This document shows, one piece after another, positions 10,224 through 19,705 of a stretch of 64,000 nt of DNA. The DNA is from Haemophilus haemolyticus (GTDB lineage: Bacteria; Pseudomonadota; Gammaproteobacteria; Enterobacterales; Pasteurellaceae). How positions within the stretch are numbered: position 1 is the stretch's first letter; each line of letters opens with the position of its first letter. Under the pieces are notes generated by a model. That model had not been told where the DNA came from and searched no databases. It saw only the letters and a list, made by a program, of their open reading frames with translations. The stretch covers positions 1,798,001 through 1,862,000 of the forward strand of contig NZ_CP031240.1 of NCBI RefSeq assembly GCF_003351405.1, given 5' to 3'. The translations under genes were made by a program, and so were the position numbers.

Positions 10224-10846
10224 TGGGCACAGTAAAAATCACATCGCGTTACGGGATATTGTTAGGCTTTGTCGCCCTACTCTGCACAGCAATTTCTGCG
10301 GGTATTTTTTTCCTAACAAAAGATAAAATTGACGCTGTGATGGCGGCACAACAACGAGAATTGCTTTTACAGGTCATTCCACAAGATTATTTCAATAATA
10401 ATTTGCTAGAAAGTGCGGTTATTCCTCAAGATAAAAATTTGGTGGGCATTCAGAAAATTTATTTTGCGAAAAAAGATGGAAATGTTTCTGCCTATGCCTA
10501 TGAAACCACCGCGCCTGATGGGTATTCTGGCGATATTCGCTTGCTTGTGGGATTAGATCCGAAAGGTGAAATATTAGGTGTGCGAGTAATCGAACACCAT
10601 GAAACCCCAGGCTTAGGCGATAAAATTGAACTTCGTATTTCCAACTGGATTTTAAATTTCACTCATCAGTCGATTAATGAGCATAATTTAAGCGAATGGG
10701 CGGTAAAAAAAGATGGTGGGAAATTTGATCAATTTTCTGGTGCAACCATTACACCTCGCGCAGTGGTGAATCAAACTAAACGATCCGCATTAATCATGCT
10801 AAATAACCAAGCCTTGTTACAACAGCTTTCAATACAAGTGAAATAA
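10223..10846 (+). CDS. rnfG: RnfG/RsxG, covalent-FMN periplasmic subunit
   Basis: The product is 207 residues from the ATG at 10223, which shares a base with the rnfD stop. The frame opens earlier (10154) only because it runs through rnfD. E. coli RsxG is 206 residues. An N-terminal membrane anchor (about 10-32) is followed by a periplasmic FMN-binding domain with the flavinylation motif SGATIT (Thr175 as the likely acceptor). It moves electrons across the membrane with RnfD. The strong ribosome site AGGAAAA lies in the end of rnfD. Confidence 0.95.
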   Translation: MGTVKITSRYGILLGFVALLCTAISAGIFFLTKDKIDAVMAAQQRELLLQVIPQDYFNNNLLESAVIPQDKNLVGIQKIYFAKKDGNVSAYAYETTAPDGYSGDIRLLVGLDPKGEILGVRVIEHHETPGLGDKIELRISNWILNFTHQSINEHNLSEWAVKKDGGKFDQFSGATITPRAVVNQTKRSALIMLNNQALLQQLSIQVK

Positions 10847-10847
10847 T

Positions 10848-11546
10848 ATGACTGATTTAACTGAAAAAAATACCGCACTTGAAGAAGAACAGATAGAAAG
10901 TGCGGTTGAAAATCAACAAAAATCCATGTGGAAAGAAATCTTTGCTCAAGGAATTTGGAAAAATAATCCAGCAGTTGTTCAACTTCTCGGGCTTTGTCCG
11001 CTTTTAGCGGTGTCTAGCACAGCCACCAATGCACTTGGTTTAGGTTTAGCGACAATGCTTGTGCTCACTTGCACAAATACGGTCATTTCGCTTTTCCGTA
11101 AATATATTCCAAATGAAATCCGCATTCCTATTTACGTGATGATCATTGCGACGACAGTAACTGTCGTTCAACTTTTAATGAATGCTTATACTTATACGCT
11201 TTATCAATCACTTGGGATTTTTATTCCACTTATCGTTACCAACTGTATTGTGATTGGTCGAGCAGAGGCGTTCGCCTCAAAAAACAGCTTACTCCATTCC
11301 GTTTGGGATGGTTTCTCAATGGGATTAGGGATGGCGCTTAGCTTGACTGTACTTGGTGCATTGCGTGAAATCATTGGACAAGGTACGATTTTTGATGGCA
11401 TCGAAAATCTATTCGGCGAACAAGCTAAATTTTTAACGATCCATATTTACCATACAGACAGTAGCTTTTTACTTTTCATTCTGCCACCAGGCGCATTTAT
11501 AGGATTAGGCTTGCTCCTTGCAATAAAAAATCGAATTGATAAATAA
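10848..11546 (+). CDS. rnfE: RnfE/RsxE, membrane subunit
   Basis: The product is 232 residues (E. coli RsxE 231), a paralogue of RnfA. The hydrophobic segments carry [11 protein letters not shown] and [13 protein letters not shown], the two intramembrane Cys motifs. A hydrophilic N terminus of about 30 residues contains Glu/Gln-rich sequence, and its codons include two facing uptake signals. One base follows the rnfG stop. It completes the six-subunit Rnf complex. Confidence 0.95.
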   Translation: MTDLTEKNTALEEEQIESAVENQQKSMWKEIFAQGIWKNNPAVVQLLGLCPLLAVSSTATNALGLGLATMLVLTCTNTVISLFRKYIPNEIRIPIYVMIIATTVTVVQLLMNAYTYTLYQSLGIFIPLIVTNCIVIGRAEAFASKNSLLHSVWDGFSMGLGMALSLTVLGALREIIGQGTIFDGIENLFGEQAKFLTIHIYHTDSSFLLFILPPGAFIGLGLLLAIKNRIDK

Positions 11547-11547
11547 G

Positions 11548-12183
11548 ATGAATAAATTAAAAAGAATCGAAATATTAACCCGATTAAGAGATCAAAATCC
11601 CCACCCGACCACAGAATTACAGTATAATTCGCCCTTCGAATTATTAATTGCGGTAATTCTATCGGCACAAGCAACCGATAAAGGTGTGAATAAAGCGACA
11701 GAAAAACTATTCCCTGTTGCAAACACACCTCAAGCGATTTTAGATTTAGGATTAGATGGTTTAAAAAGCTATATTAAAACTATCGGGCTTTTTAATAGCA
11801 AAGCAGAAAATATTATCAAAACCTGCCGCGATTTAATTGAAAAGCACAACGGTGAAGTGCCCGAAAATCGCGAAGCATTAGAGGCATTAGCGGGTGTGGG
11901 TAGAAAAACAGCCAATGTTGTACTAAATACGGCATTTGGTCATCCAACCATTGCGGTGGATACCCATATTTTCCGTGTATGCAATCGAACTAATTTTGCA
12001 CCAGGTAAAGATGTTGTAAAAGTGGAAGAAAAACTGCTTAAAGTCGTACCTGATGAATTTAAAGTGGATGTTCACCATTGGTTAATTTTACACGGACGCT
12101 ACACTTGTATCGCACGTAAACCTCGTTGTGGCTCGTGCATTATTGAAGATCTGTGTGAATATAAAGAAAAAATTGAGTTTTAA
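11548..12183 (+). CDS. nth: Endonuclease III (DNA glycosylase/AP lyase)
   Basis: The product is 211 residues from the ATG at 11548, the same length as E. coli Nth. The non-ATG extension to 11536 overlaps rnfE and is not needed. Motifs: the helix-hairpin-helix LAGVGRKTANVVL with the catalytic Lys, VDTHIFR with the catalytic Asp, and the C-terminal [4Fe-4S] loop C-x6-C-x2-C-x5-C (CIARKPRCGSCIIEDLC). It removes oxidised pyrimidines in base-excision repair. One base separates it from the rnfE stop. The rnf-nth linkage is conserved in enterics and Haemophilus. Confidence 0.97.
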   Translation: MNKLKRIEILTRLRDQNPHPTTELQYNSPFELLIAVILSAQATDKGVNKATEKLFPVANTPQAILDLGLDGLKSYIKTIGLFNSKAENIIKTCRDLIEKHNGEVPENREALEALAGVGRKTANVVLNTAFGHPTIAVDTHIFRVCNRTNFAPGKDVVKVEEKLLKVVPDEFKVDVHHWLILHGRYTCIARKPRCGSCIIEDLCEYKEKIEF

Positions 12184-12242
12184 TTTTTGCGGTAAAACAC
12201 CCTAATTATTTATCGCACTTTTTATTAAAAATAGGAAAACAA

Positions 12243-13616
12243 ATGACAACAAACAACAAACAACGACAAACTTGGTCAAACCGACTCACCTATGTCATGA
12301 CTGTCGCAGGCGCAACTGTCGGTTTCGGTGCCACTTGGCGCTTCCCTTATCTTGTGGGTGAAAATGGTGGCGGAGCCTACGTTCTACTTTTCTGTATCGC
12401 AATGATACTAATCGGTATCCCAATGATTCTGGTTGAAAACGTAATTGGCCGTCGATTACGTGTAAACTCCATTGATGCCTTTGGCGATAAAATTCTGGAT
12501 AAGGGAAAAGGCATTTCAAAATATTGGAAAATCCTTGGCTACATGGGCTTACTCGGTTCATTCGGTATCATGGCGTATTATATGGTACTTGGTGGCTGGG
12601 TTATTTCTTATATCATTAGCCTAATTAGCGGTACCTTAGATATCTCAACCCCCATTACTAAAGATGTCGCCAAAGATTTCTACGAGCTACATATTGGCAA
12701 TAGTCCTTATGAAATTATGCTGTACACTTTCTTATTTGTTATAGTGAATTACATTATTTTAGCTAAAGGGATCATTGGCGGGATTGAGCGCTCAGTAAAA
12801 TATTTAATGCCATTGCTATTCATCTTTCTCATTGGCATGGTTATTCGCAACGTGACATTACCAGGCGCAATGGAAGGAATTACATTCTATTTAAAACCAG
12901 ATTTCAGCAAAATTACACCACAATTATTTATCTTCGTTTTAGGTCAAGTATTCTTCGCATTAAGCCTTGGTTTTGGTGTGTTAATTACGCTTTCAAGCTA
13001 CTTAAATAAAGAAGAAGACTTAATACAAACTGCAGTTATTACTGGTTTTACCAATACAATTATTGCCGTACTTGCGGGCTTTATGATCTTCCCATCACTT
13101 TTCACCTTTGGGATTGAACCAAATGCAGGCCCAACTTTAGTATTCCAAAGTTTACCTATCGTATTCTCTCACTTATGGGCGGGTAAATTCTTTGCAATTA
13201 TTTTCTTCGGCTTATTATTAATTGCTGCCCTAACTACTTCTATCACAATTTATGAAGTGATCATTACCGCATTACAAGAAAAGCTCAGAATGCGCCGTGG
13301 CAAAGCGATTGTATTAACCCTTGGTGGAATTTTTATCTTAGGTAATATTCCAGCAATTTTAGGCGATAATTTATGGAAAGATGTCACCATTTTCGGCAAA
13401 AGCATTTTTGATTTCTATGATTATGTCAGTGGAAATATTCTCTTTATGCTGACCGCACTTGGTTGTGCTATTTTCGTTGGTTTCGTGTTAAAAGATGAGG
13501 CGAAAAAAGAACTTTCTCCAACACCTGACTCAACATTTACTAAAATCTGGTTTAACTATGTGAAATTCGTTGTGCCAGTGATTATTTTAGTCATCTTTAT
13601 CAGCAACCTATTCTAA
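12243..13616 (+). CDS. Sodium-dependent transporter of the NSS family
   Basis: The product is 457 residues with about 11-12 hydrophobic segments. The N-terminal signature ATVGFGATWRFPYLVGENGGGAY is the sodium/substrate-binding first helix of the neurotransmitter:sodium symporter family (LeuT, MhsT and TnaT type). Bacterial members take up amino acids. The substrate cannot be told from sequence. An inverted partial uptake-signal pair lies in the 59-base gap after nth, so it is probably a separate transcript. The AAATAGGAAAACAA leader gives a ribosome site. It corresponds in type and neighbourhood to the transporter after nth in H. influenzae. Confidence 0.88.
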   Translation: MTTNNKQRQTWSNRLTYVMTVAGATVGFGATWRFPYLVGENGGGAYVLLFCIAMILIGIPMILVENVIGRRLRVNSIDAFGDKILDKGKGISKYWKILGYMGLLGSFGIMAYYMVLGGWVISYIISLISGTLDISTPITKDVAKDFYELHIGNSPYEIMLYTFLFVIVNYIILAKGIIGGIERSVKYLMPLLFIFLIGMVIRNVTLPGAMEGITFYLKPDFSKITPQLFIFVLGQVFFALSLGFGVLITLSSYLNKEEDLIQTAVITGFTNTIIAVLAGFMIFPSLFTFGIEPNAGPTLVFQSLPIVFSHLWAGKFFAIIFFGLLLIAALTTSITIYEVIITALQEKLRMRRGKAIVLTLGGIFILGNIPAILGDNLWKDVTIFGKSIFDFYDYVSGNILFMLTALGCAIFVGFVLKDEAKKELSPTPDSTFTKIWFNYVKFVVPVIILVIFISNLF

Positions 13617-13653
13617 AAAAGAAAACCGAGTCTTAACTCGGTTTTCTTTTTTT
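13615..13653. terminator. Bidirectional terminator between the NSS transporter and qseC genes
   Basis: The perfect 10-base stem GAAAACCGAG with CTCGGTTTTC is flanked by A and T runs, so it works on both strands between two converging genes. Confidence 0.88.
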
Positions 13654-13664
13654 AAAGGAAATGT

Positions 13665-15020
13665 TTATAAAAATATTTGTGCCTTTAAGCCAATTCTCTT
13701 CCCTTCTTTTATAACATTTTCTAACCGCACTTTGAATCCGTGTAATTCTGCAATTCGCATCACAATAGAAAGCCCCAATCCACTGCCCTTTTTATTTTGT
13801 CCAGCTGGGCGATAAAAACGCTGACCAAGCTTTTTCAAATCTTCCGAGTAAACGCCACCGCCATTATCTTCAACAATGATCTGAGAAGATGCTATTTTCA
13901 CTGAAACAGTTGTGTCTTCAGAACAATATTTAATGGCATTATCTAGTAAATTTCTAAGCATCAATGAAACTAAAATTGGTTGCCCTTGTTTCTGCTTGGG
14001 TTCAGATTCTTTCTCTAAAGCCAACGTAATTTTTCGTTTTTCTGCCACAAAATAACGCTCAGCAATCAGCGATTGAATGATGCCTTGCCAATCAATAGGC
14101 TGTAATTCTTCCAATTCTTGTAAATTATCCAGTTTTGAAAGGGTCAAAAGTTGCTCAATTAACTGAGATGCACGATCAATCCCTTGTGTTAAATGCAAAA
14201 GTGCTTGTTCTCGTAATTCCACATCATCACCCGCCAGTTGAGCAACTTCAGTTTGAATACGCAGTGCCGCCAATGGGCTACGCAATTCATGGGCTGCATC
14301 AGAGGTAAAACGGCGTTCACGTTGTAGCATAGCCGAAGTGCGGTCAAAAAATTGATTTAAATTTTTTACTAAAGGTAAAATTTCAACGGGTAGCCCCTCA
14401 GTATTTAGCAATGACACATCACCAGATTTTCTCGTTTGAACTTCTTGGCTTAAACGTTTAATCGGTCGAAGTTCTTTATGAATCAACCATCCTAAAACGA
14501 TGATTAAAATAGGCAAACTCGCAAACCAAATCCACATTTGCCCAAAGATCATTTCCTCAATTAGATCTTCGCGGTAGTCAAGCTCTTGCCCAACGGCAAT
14601 AATCAAATTTCCATTCGCTACAGGCTGCCAGAAAATACGCCATTCATCGTCATCATTCAGCATATAACCTTTCGCAAATCCAATTTCATTATCAAACACA
14701 AAATTATCGCCATTACGCCCATCTGTTAATAAACGTTTTCCATCCTTAGAAAAAATAGCAAAAGCTAATGCGTCATCATCATAGTTTTTCTTGAACGAAT
14801 GTGGCTGGATTTTATTAATATCTTCCACATGCTCTAACAGAATATGACTAAGATCTGAATTGGCAAGACGTTCAGCAAAAAGGATTTGTTGGGCATCGAA
14901 AACATCATTCACTTCATTACGCACCTGCCACCATGCGACAGCAGTAGATACGCCCCACACAAAAAGTGCAGTGAAAGAAAGTACAGAAATAAGACGAAAA
15001 CTTAAACGTTTGTTTTTCAT
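13665..15020 (-). CDS. qseC: QseC/FirS-type sensor histidine kinase
   Basis: The product is 451 residues. A first membrane helix (about 10-30), a periplasmic sensor domain (about 31-160), a second helix (about 160-180) and HAMP precede the H-box [11 protein letters not shown], the N-box LLDNAIKYC and the glycine boxes DNGGG and GSGLGLSI. The periplasmic sequence DYRE at 148-151 is notable. I recall that in non-typeable H. influenzae this kinase is described as FirS, sensing ferrous iron through a DYRE motif. It is transcribed with qseB (3-base gap). The adjacent iron-uptake operon fits that role. The enteric QseC adrenaline/AI-3 role need not apply. Confidence 0.9.
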   Translation of the reverse strand: MKNKRLSFRLISVLSFTALFVWGVSTAVAWWQVRNEVNDVFDAQQILFAERLANSDLSHILLEHVEDINKIQPHSFKKNYDDDALAFAIFSKDGKRLLTDGRNGDNFVFDNEIGFAKGYMLNDDDEWRIFWQPVANGNLIIAVGQELDYREDLIEEMIFGQMWIWFASLPILIIVLGWLIHKELRPIKRLSQEVQTRKSGDVSLLNTEGLPVEILPLVKNLNQFFDRTSAMLQRERRFTSDAAHELRSPLAALRIQTEVAQLAGDDVELREQALLHLTQGIDRASQLIEQLLTLSKLDNLQELEELQPIDWQGIIQSLIAERYFVAEKRKITLALEKESEPKQKQGQPILVSLMLRNLLDNAIKYCSEDTTVSVKIASSQIIVEDNGGGVYSEDLKKLGQRFYRPAGQNKKGSGLGLSIVMRIAELHGFKVRLENVIKEGKRIGLKAQIFL

Positions 15021-15023
15021 TTA

Positions 15024-15683
15024 TTACGTTACTCCCAACGCATATCCAACGCCGTGTACTGTTCGAATAAATTGCTTACCTAATTTCTGGCGCAAATTAT
15101 AAATATGCACGTCTAACGCCCCACTGCTGATTTCCTCATCCCAGCTTGATAATTTTTCTTCAATCGATGAGCGAGACAGTACGCGATCTTTATTCAGCAT
15201 AAATAATTCAAGTAATTTATATTCACGGCTTGTTAAAGAAATAGGTTGATTATTTAGCCAAACAGAACGCTGATTTGGGTCGAGTTTAACGCCAGTGTGC
15301 TCAATCACAGAATGATGATGACCATAACGACGACGAATAAGTGCTTGCAAGCGCGCTGCAACTTCAGCCAAAGCAAAAGGCTTACAAAGGTAATCATCTG
15401 CTCCACTTTGCAATCCTTTTACACGTTCATCTAAGGTATCACGGGCAGTCAAAATCAATACTGGAACATCTTGATGCTTGGCTCGCCATTGTTGCAATAC
15501 ATCTAATCCATCAAGCTTCGGCAAAGTTAAATCTAACACAACCGCATCATAAGGCGCAGAGGTTAAGGCATCCATTCCTGTTTTTCCATCCGTAAACCAA
15601 TCCACCGCAAAACCAAGTTTAGTTAAACCGATTTGTAGCCCGTTGCCAATCAAACTATCATCTTCAACAAGTAAAATTTTCAT
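15024..15683 (-). CDS. qseB: QseB/FirR-type response regulator (OmpR family)
   Basis: The product is 219 residues from the ATG at 15683, the usual length of QseB. The open frame runs back to 15743, but that part crosses a hairpin and encodes no recognisable sequence. The receiver domain has the acidic pocket in LLVEDD and the phosphoacceptor Asp51 in [12 protein letters not shown]. The C-terminal winged helix ends with [12 protein letters not shown] and [10 protein letters not shown]. It is the DNA-binding partner of QseC. A good candidate site for it lies at 16639-16655 in front of the first ygiW. Confidence 0.92.
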   Translation of the reverse strand: MKILLVEDDSLIGNGLQIGLTKLGFAVDWFTDGKTGMDALTSAPYDAVVLDLTLPKLDGLDVLQQWRAKHQDVPVLILTARDTLDERVKGLQSGADDYLCKPFALAEVAARLQALIRRRYGHHHSVIEHTGVKLDPNQRSVWLNNQPISLTSREYKLLELFMLNKDRVLSRSSIEEKLSSWDEEISSGALDVHIYNLRQKLGKQFIRTVHGVGYALGVT

Positions 15684-15705
15684 AAAAAACCTATTACCTA
15701 TATGT

Positions 15706-15732
15706 AAAAATGGCGAGCAATGCTCGCCATTC
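15706..15732 (-). terminator. Hairpin with T-run between ygiW and qseB (attenuator or terminator)
   Basis: On the minus strand the stem ATGGCGAGCA/TGCTCGCCAT is followed by TTTTTA, 23 bases before the qseB start. With the ygiW genes upstream and no separate promoter evident, it probably lets only part of the transcription pass into qseBC. Confidence 0.65.
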
Positions 15733-15746
15733 TCATTAAGCAATCA

Positions 15747-16115
15747 TTAATTTGCTTTTTCTACACGGTAAACTTCAATCTCTGCTTTTTCGAATGCTTC
15801 GTTATCTAATTTACCATTGATACGAATTTTATCGTTTGGACCGACTTCTAATCCATTCCATGCGCGACGTTTAATTTCTACTTTAATTTGAGCAGTGCCA
15901 TCAGTGAATAAAAACTCATCATCATCAATTTGTTGAGAGATATTTCCCACTAAAGTTACCATTGAATTATCCGCAGCGTTTAATGCTTGTTTAACCGTAA
16001 TGACTGATTGCGCACCTGATTTAAAACCGCCATTCGGTGTATTATTTCCATTAAAACCGGCAAATGCTGAAGCTGTTGATAAAGCTAAAATTGTTGCTAA
16101 TGCAAATTTTTTCAT
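15747..16115 (-). CDS. ygiW: YgiW/YdeI-family periplasmic OB-fold protein, copy 1
   Basis: The product is 122 residues. A signal peptide ending in ASAFA (about residue 19) precedes a BOF (bacterial OB-fold, DUF388) domain with LVGNISQQIDDDEFLFTDGTAQIKVEI-type sequence. Family members are small periplasmic stress-tolerance proteins, and ygiW-qseBC is a conserved operon. It is a close paralogue of the next gene upstream: the signal peptide, the Gly-Phe-Asn-Gly-Asn start of the mature part and the central QQIDDDE block are shared. It has its own ribosome site (GAGGAAAC). Confidence 0.9.
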   Translation of the reverse strand: MKKFALATILALSTASAFAGFNGNNTPNGGFKSGAQSVITVKQALNAADNSMVTLVGNISQQIDDDEFLFTDGTAQIKVEIKRRAWNGLEVGPNDKIRINGKLDNEAFEKAEIEVYRVEKAN

Positions 16116-16200
16116 AAAAGTTTCCTCTTTTGTTATAGCACTTAGAAAGAGCGAGCGAAGTTTATTTAATTGATTAAATTTTGTAAAGCTATTGGATTAA

Positions 16201-16569
16201 TTAGTTTGCTTTCTCAATACGCAATACCTCAATATCTGCACGATCAAATATTTCATTATCTAAAATACCCGAAATACGCACTTTATCATTTGGTCCAATA
16301 TTTAAACCATTCCAAACGTGACGTTCAATTTCCACTTTGATTTGACCCGTACCATCCGTAAACCAGTACTCATCGTCATCAATTTGCTGAGAAATATTAC
16401 CCTCTAATGCCACCATAGAGTTATCTGCTAATTTTAAGGCTTGTTGAATACTAATTATCGCTGTATTTCCTTGTTGGAATCCACCATTTGGTGTAGCGTT
16501 ACCATTAAAACCTGCAAATGCTGAAGTTGTTGCTAATGCGAAGATTGTTGCTAATGCAAATTTTTTCAT
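16201..16569 (-). CDS. YgiW/YdeI-family periplasmic OB-fold protein, copy 2
   Basis: The product is 122 residues, the same length as its downstream neighbour and visibly paralogous (signal peptide MKKFALATIFALATTSAFA; then GNISQQIDDDEYWFTDGTG). The two copies are 85 bases apart in the same direction, so this is a tandem duplication that has diverged. Being the first gene of ygiW-ygiW-qseB-qseC, with a direct-repeat operator candidate 70 bases upstream, it probably carries the operon promoter. H. influenzae Rd, as I recall, has one ygiW at this place. Confidence 0.88.
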   Translation of the reverse strand: MKKFALATIFALATTSAFAGFNGNATPNGGFQQGNTAIISIQQALKLADNSMVALEGNISQQIDDDEYWFTDGTGQIKVEIERHVWNGLNIGPNDKVRISGILDNEIFDRADIEVLRIEKAN

Positions 16570-16638
16570 AATGTTTCCTTTTTAAGTAAGTTAATTTCAA
16601 GCACCATTGCTTGGATGTGTGTATTAAAACAAATAAAT

Positions 16639-16655
16639 CTTAAGAAAAAGTTAAG
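16639..16655 (-). promoter_or_regulatory. Candidate QseB/PmrA-type box upstream of ygiW
   Basis: Read on the minus strand: CTTAAC, five T, then CTTAAG. That is two direct half-sites 11 bases apart, matching five of six bases in each half of the CTTAAT-N5-CTTAAT box bound by PmrA/QseB-like OmpR-family regulators. It lies 70 bases upstream of the first ygiW start, a suitable distance for activation. No similar repeat stands before copy 1. Confidence 0.55.
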
Positions 16656-16662
16656 AAACATA

Positions 16663-16695
16663 AAAAAACCTAAATTTTTTTAATTTAGGTTTTTC
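16663..16695 (-). terminator. Terminator after the DyP peroxidase gene
   Basis: AAAAACCTAAAT pairs with ATTTAGGTTTTT just past the leftward stop at 16701, with A/T runs on both sides. Confidence 0.8.
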
Positions 16696-16700
16696 ATAAA

Positions 16701-17588
16701 TTAAAGTTTATTCAACTGCTCAATAGACGGTGCGTAATAATAAGCGCCTGTTACAGCCTTAGTGAAACCTAAAATGCGGTCAGTTTTTCCGTCTTTTTCA
16801 CCAAACATATTAAGTAACTGTTGTTCAATGTTATAAAGCGTTGCACAGTAAGCAATAAAGAATAATCCATGCGTACCGCTCGCAGTACCATAAGGTAAGC
16901 TTTGACGTAAGATTTTTAAACCTTTGCCATTCTCTTTTAAATCTGTACGACCAACATGAGAAGTATCTGCCTTATCTTCCATTTCTACGCTATCCGTTTT
17001 AGTGCGTCCGAACACATTTTCTTGTTTTGCTGTATTTAATTTTTCCCATTTAGTGAGATTATGTTCATAACGTTGAGTAAACACATAACTCCCATCTTTA
17101 TCATTACCATTTGAAATTAATGCTACTTCTGCTCGTTGTGCATCTTTAGGATTTTCAGTTCCGTCAATAAACCCCATGAGATCTCGTTCCTCCACCCAAC
17201 GGAAACCATGAATTTCTTGCTGAACGTCAATAGCTTGAGCAAAACCATTAACTGCAGCTTGTGCCACAGAAAAATTAACATCAGGGCGCAAAGATTGAAT
17301 ATGCACTAAAAGATCAGTTTGTGTACTAGGTGCAGTTAAATCACCTTTTCCTAAAGTGACAAAAGGTTTAAGTTCTGGTGCGTCCTGCCCACTAAGGGTT
17401 TTCCAAGCTTTATCGCCGAAAGCAACTACCGCCCCCAAACGTGCATCGGGATAAGTTTGTTGAAGCTGTTCTAAGCGAGTAAGGAATTGGCGAGCCGCCG
17501 CTGGAATCTGAGAATAATCTGAGATATTTGCTTCTAAAAATACGCCTGCTTTGCAACCATCAAGCAAAATACCAGTTTGTGCTGTCAT
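16701..17588 (-). CDS. DyP-type haem peroxidase (YfeX-like)
   Basis: The product is 295 residues with no signal peptide or twin-arginine motif, so it is cytoplasmic, like YfeX and unlike the exported EfeB. The family signature GFIDG is at 139-143 with catalytic Asp142. His211 (TSHVGRT) is the expected proximal haem ligand, and Arg228 (KILRQS) the distal Arg. It should use peroxide to oxidise substrates in the cytosol. An iron-release activity on haem has been proposed for YfeX but is disputed. It diverges from the iron-uptake operon across a 182-base region, which suggests linked iron control. An AGGAGAT ribosome site precedes the ATG. Confidence 0.9.
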   Translation of the reverse strand: MTAQTGILLDGCKAGVFLEANISDYSQIPAAARQFLTRLEQLQQTYPDARLGAVVAFGDKAWKTLSGQDAPELKPFVTLGKGDLTAPSTQTDLLVHIQSLRPDVNFSVAQAAVNGFAQAIDVQQEIHGFRWVEERDLMGFIDGTENPKDAQRAEVALISNGNDKDGSYVFTQRYEHNLTKWEKLNTAKQENVFGRTKTDSVEMEDKADTSHVGRTDLKENGKGLKILRQSLPYGTASGTHGLFFIAYCATLYNIEQQLLNMFGEKDGKTDRILGFTKAVTGAYYYAPSIEQLNKL

Positions 17589-17770
17589 AAAAATCTCCTA
17601 AAAGGGCAATTGGAAAACGCTTGCATTATACATGCAGCCATTAAAAAATCTTAAATATTCAAATAAAACTTGATCTAAGTAGCAAAAATTCAAATTTATT
17701 GTTGAGATTTTTTCTCATTAGATATATCTTTCAAATACGAATGGATTTCATTTATAAGGTTATTAGTTCT

Positions 17771-19678
17771 ATGCCGAACCTTTTACGTTATATCAGCATA
17801 TCTTTACTATTTTTATTTTCTCAAACAGTCTTTGCCAATAACTATCAAAAATGGGTTGATGACATTACTCAACGCTTGAATCACACCGAACAACTTCTTA
17901 AAGAAAACAAAATTGATGATGCCAAAACCGAAGTACAGATGGCCTATTTTGAAGTATTTGAAAATTTAGAAGGTCCCATTCGCATTAATTTTTCAGCGCA
18001 AAAAAGCTATCAAATGGAAGCCACTTTTGGTGAAATCCGCAAAATGATTGGCGAAGGTAAACCAATGAATGAGGTTCAAGCCAAAATCAACGGTTTAAAA
18101 AATGAATTACAGCAAGTTTTACCTTCTCTTGTTGAAGGGCATCAACTCAATGCTGATAGTCAACACGGCGTTTATGATAATCAAGCCATCAAACCTTATT
18201 GGCAACAAAGTTTCAAAACCATTGATGATTTTATTGCTCAAGCCATTACCGCTTATGAAAGCGGCGATTTTGCCAATGCTAAAAAAGCATTCCAACAAGC
18301 TCAATATGACGGCTACAAAAATTCTGAAATGGAAATGTCGGTTAGAACTAACCGCTCTTCTGAAATTTCAGCAGCGATCAATCAGCAATTCTATAATTTG
18401 ATTCGTTTGAGCGAACAACCTGATCAAATGACAGAAATTGCTTACCAAATCACACAACTCTTACAAGATATTGAAGAACAGCTTCCTAATTTGCCAACCA
18501 CTCGCGATGAGCAAAACGCTCAAGCGACACAATCACAAGCGCAAACTTCAGATAACGTTGCAGAGCAAGATTGGGCAAGAATTACTACTGAAATCAACCA
18601 ACGTATTCAACAAGCTATTACCCTTTATGAACAAGGCGATGCAAAAAAAGCTATGCTTGCGGTGCAAGACACTTACTTCGATGTATTTGAAAGTTCTGGC
18701 ATGGAAAACAAAGTTGGCTCGCGCGATAGCAATTTTAAAGCAGAATTAGAAAGTTATTTCACTCGTTTAGTCAGTCTGATGAAAGCGGGAAATGGCGACA
18801 AATTACAGGAACACGCCGCAGGTTTAAATCAAAACTTAGCGAAAGCCATTCAAATATTGCAAGGTGGTGAGCAAAGTGATTGGTCCATGTTCTTATATAG
18901 CTTGCTTATTATTTTACGTGAAGGCTTAGAAGCGTTGTTAATCGTTGCCGCTATTGTGGCTTATATGGTGAAAAATAATCATCATAATAAATTACCCGTT
19001 ATTCGCCAATCCGTTTATGTGGCGTTAGGGGCAAGCGTAGTTACCGCATTCATCTTCCAACTTATTTTTGAAAACTCAGGGCAAAACCGTGAATTGCTTG
19101 AAGGTTTCACAATGATTATTGCGGTCTTTATGCTGTTTAGTATGAGTTACTGGTTGCTTTCTAAAGTCGAAGCACAAAACTGGAAACGCTATCTCGAAGG
19201 GAAACTATCAACGGCATTAACAGCAGGCTCACTATTCGGCTTATGGCTTACCAGTTTCCTTGCTGTATATCGTGAAGGCGCAGAAACCGTATTGTTCTAT
19301 TATGCCTTAGTTGGCGATGCGAAAAGTGCGCTCAGTTTAGCCTATCTTTTTGCTGGCTTTATTTGCGGGGTAATTTTACTGGCGATTTGCTACTTTATAA
19401 TGCGTTACACCGTGGTTAAATTGCCATTAAAACCATTCTTTATGTTTACTGGTTCATTTATGTATTTAATGGCATTTGTATTTGCTGGTAAATCTGTACT
19501 TGAACTTATTGAAGGTAAACTGTTTGAACCAACATTAATTAACGGTGTACCGGAAATCTCGTGGTTAGGTGTTTATCCTTATGTGGAAACCCTTGTACCA
19601 CAAGCAATCTTAATTCTTGCTGCTATTTTTGCTTTGTTTGTTATGAAATATCAAAGCAAAAGAGCGGTTTCAAATTAA
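17771..19678 (+). CDS. fetM: FTR1-family iron permease with periplasmic N-terminal domain (FetM-like)
   Basis: The product is 635 residues from the ATG at 17771 (AAGG ribosome site). Upstream starts at 17699 and 17741 are possible but would hide the signal peptide, which ends at VFAN. A helical periplasmic domain of about 340 residues holds two related segments: KIDDAKTEVQMAYFEVFE and GDAKKAMLAVQDTYFDVFE. The seven-helix FTR1 permease follows, with both iron motifs REGLE (383-387) and REGAE (501-505). It carries iron through the inner membrane. First gene of an operon matching the p19 locus of Campylobacter and fetMP of E. coli. The name is by analogy. Confidence 0.9.
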   Translation: MPNLLRYISISLLFLFSQTVFANNYQKWVDDITQRLNHTEQLLKENKIDDAKTEVQMAYFEVFENLEGPIRINFSAQKSYQMEATFGEIRKMIGEGKPMNEVQAKINGLKNELQQVLPSLVEGHQLNADSQHGVYDNQAIKPYWQQSFKTIDDFIAQAITAYESGDFANAKKAFQQAQYDGYKNSEMEMSVRTNRSSEISAAINQQFYNLIRLSEQPDQMTEIAYQITQLLQDIEEQLPNLPTTRDEQNAQATQSQAQTSDNVAEQDWARITTEINQRIQQAITLYEQGDAKKAMLAVQDTYFDVFESSGMENKVGSRDSNFKAELESYFTRLVSLMKAGNGDKLQEHAAGLNQNLAKAIQILQGGEQSDWSMFLYSLLIILREGLEALLIVAAIVAYMVKNNHHNKLPVIRQSVYVALGASVVTAFIFQLIFENSGQNRELLEGFTMIIAVFMLFSMSYWLLSKVEAQNWKRYLEGKLSTALTAGSLFGLWLTSFLAVYREGAETVLFYYALVGDAKSALSLAYLFAGFICGVILLAICYFIMRYTVVKLPLKPFFMFTGSFMYLMAFVFAGKSVLELIEGKLFEPTLINGVPEISWLGVYPYVETLVPQAILILAAIFALFVMKYQSKRAVSN

Positions 19679-19705
19679 CTCAAAACTCATCTCAGGAGAG
19701 AAACT

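Noticed and set aside
17589..17770. A Fur box between the peroxidase and the FTR1 permease genes
   Set aside because: The gap is AT-rich, but no 19-base inverted repeat close to the Fur consensus could be found by eye. A matrix scan would be needed to exclude a weak site.
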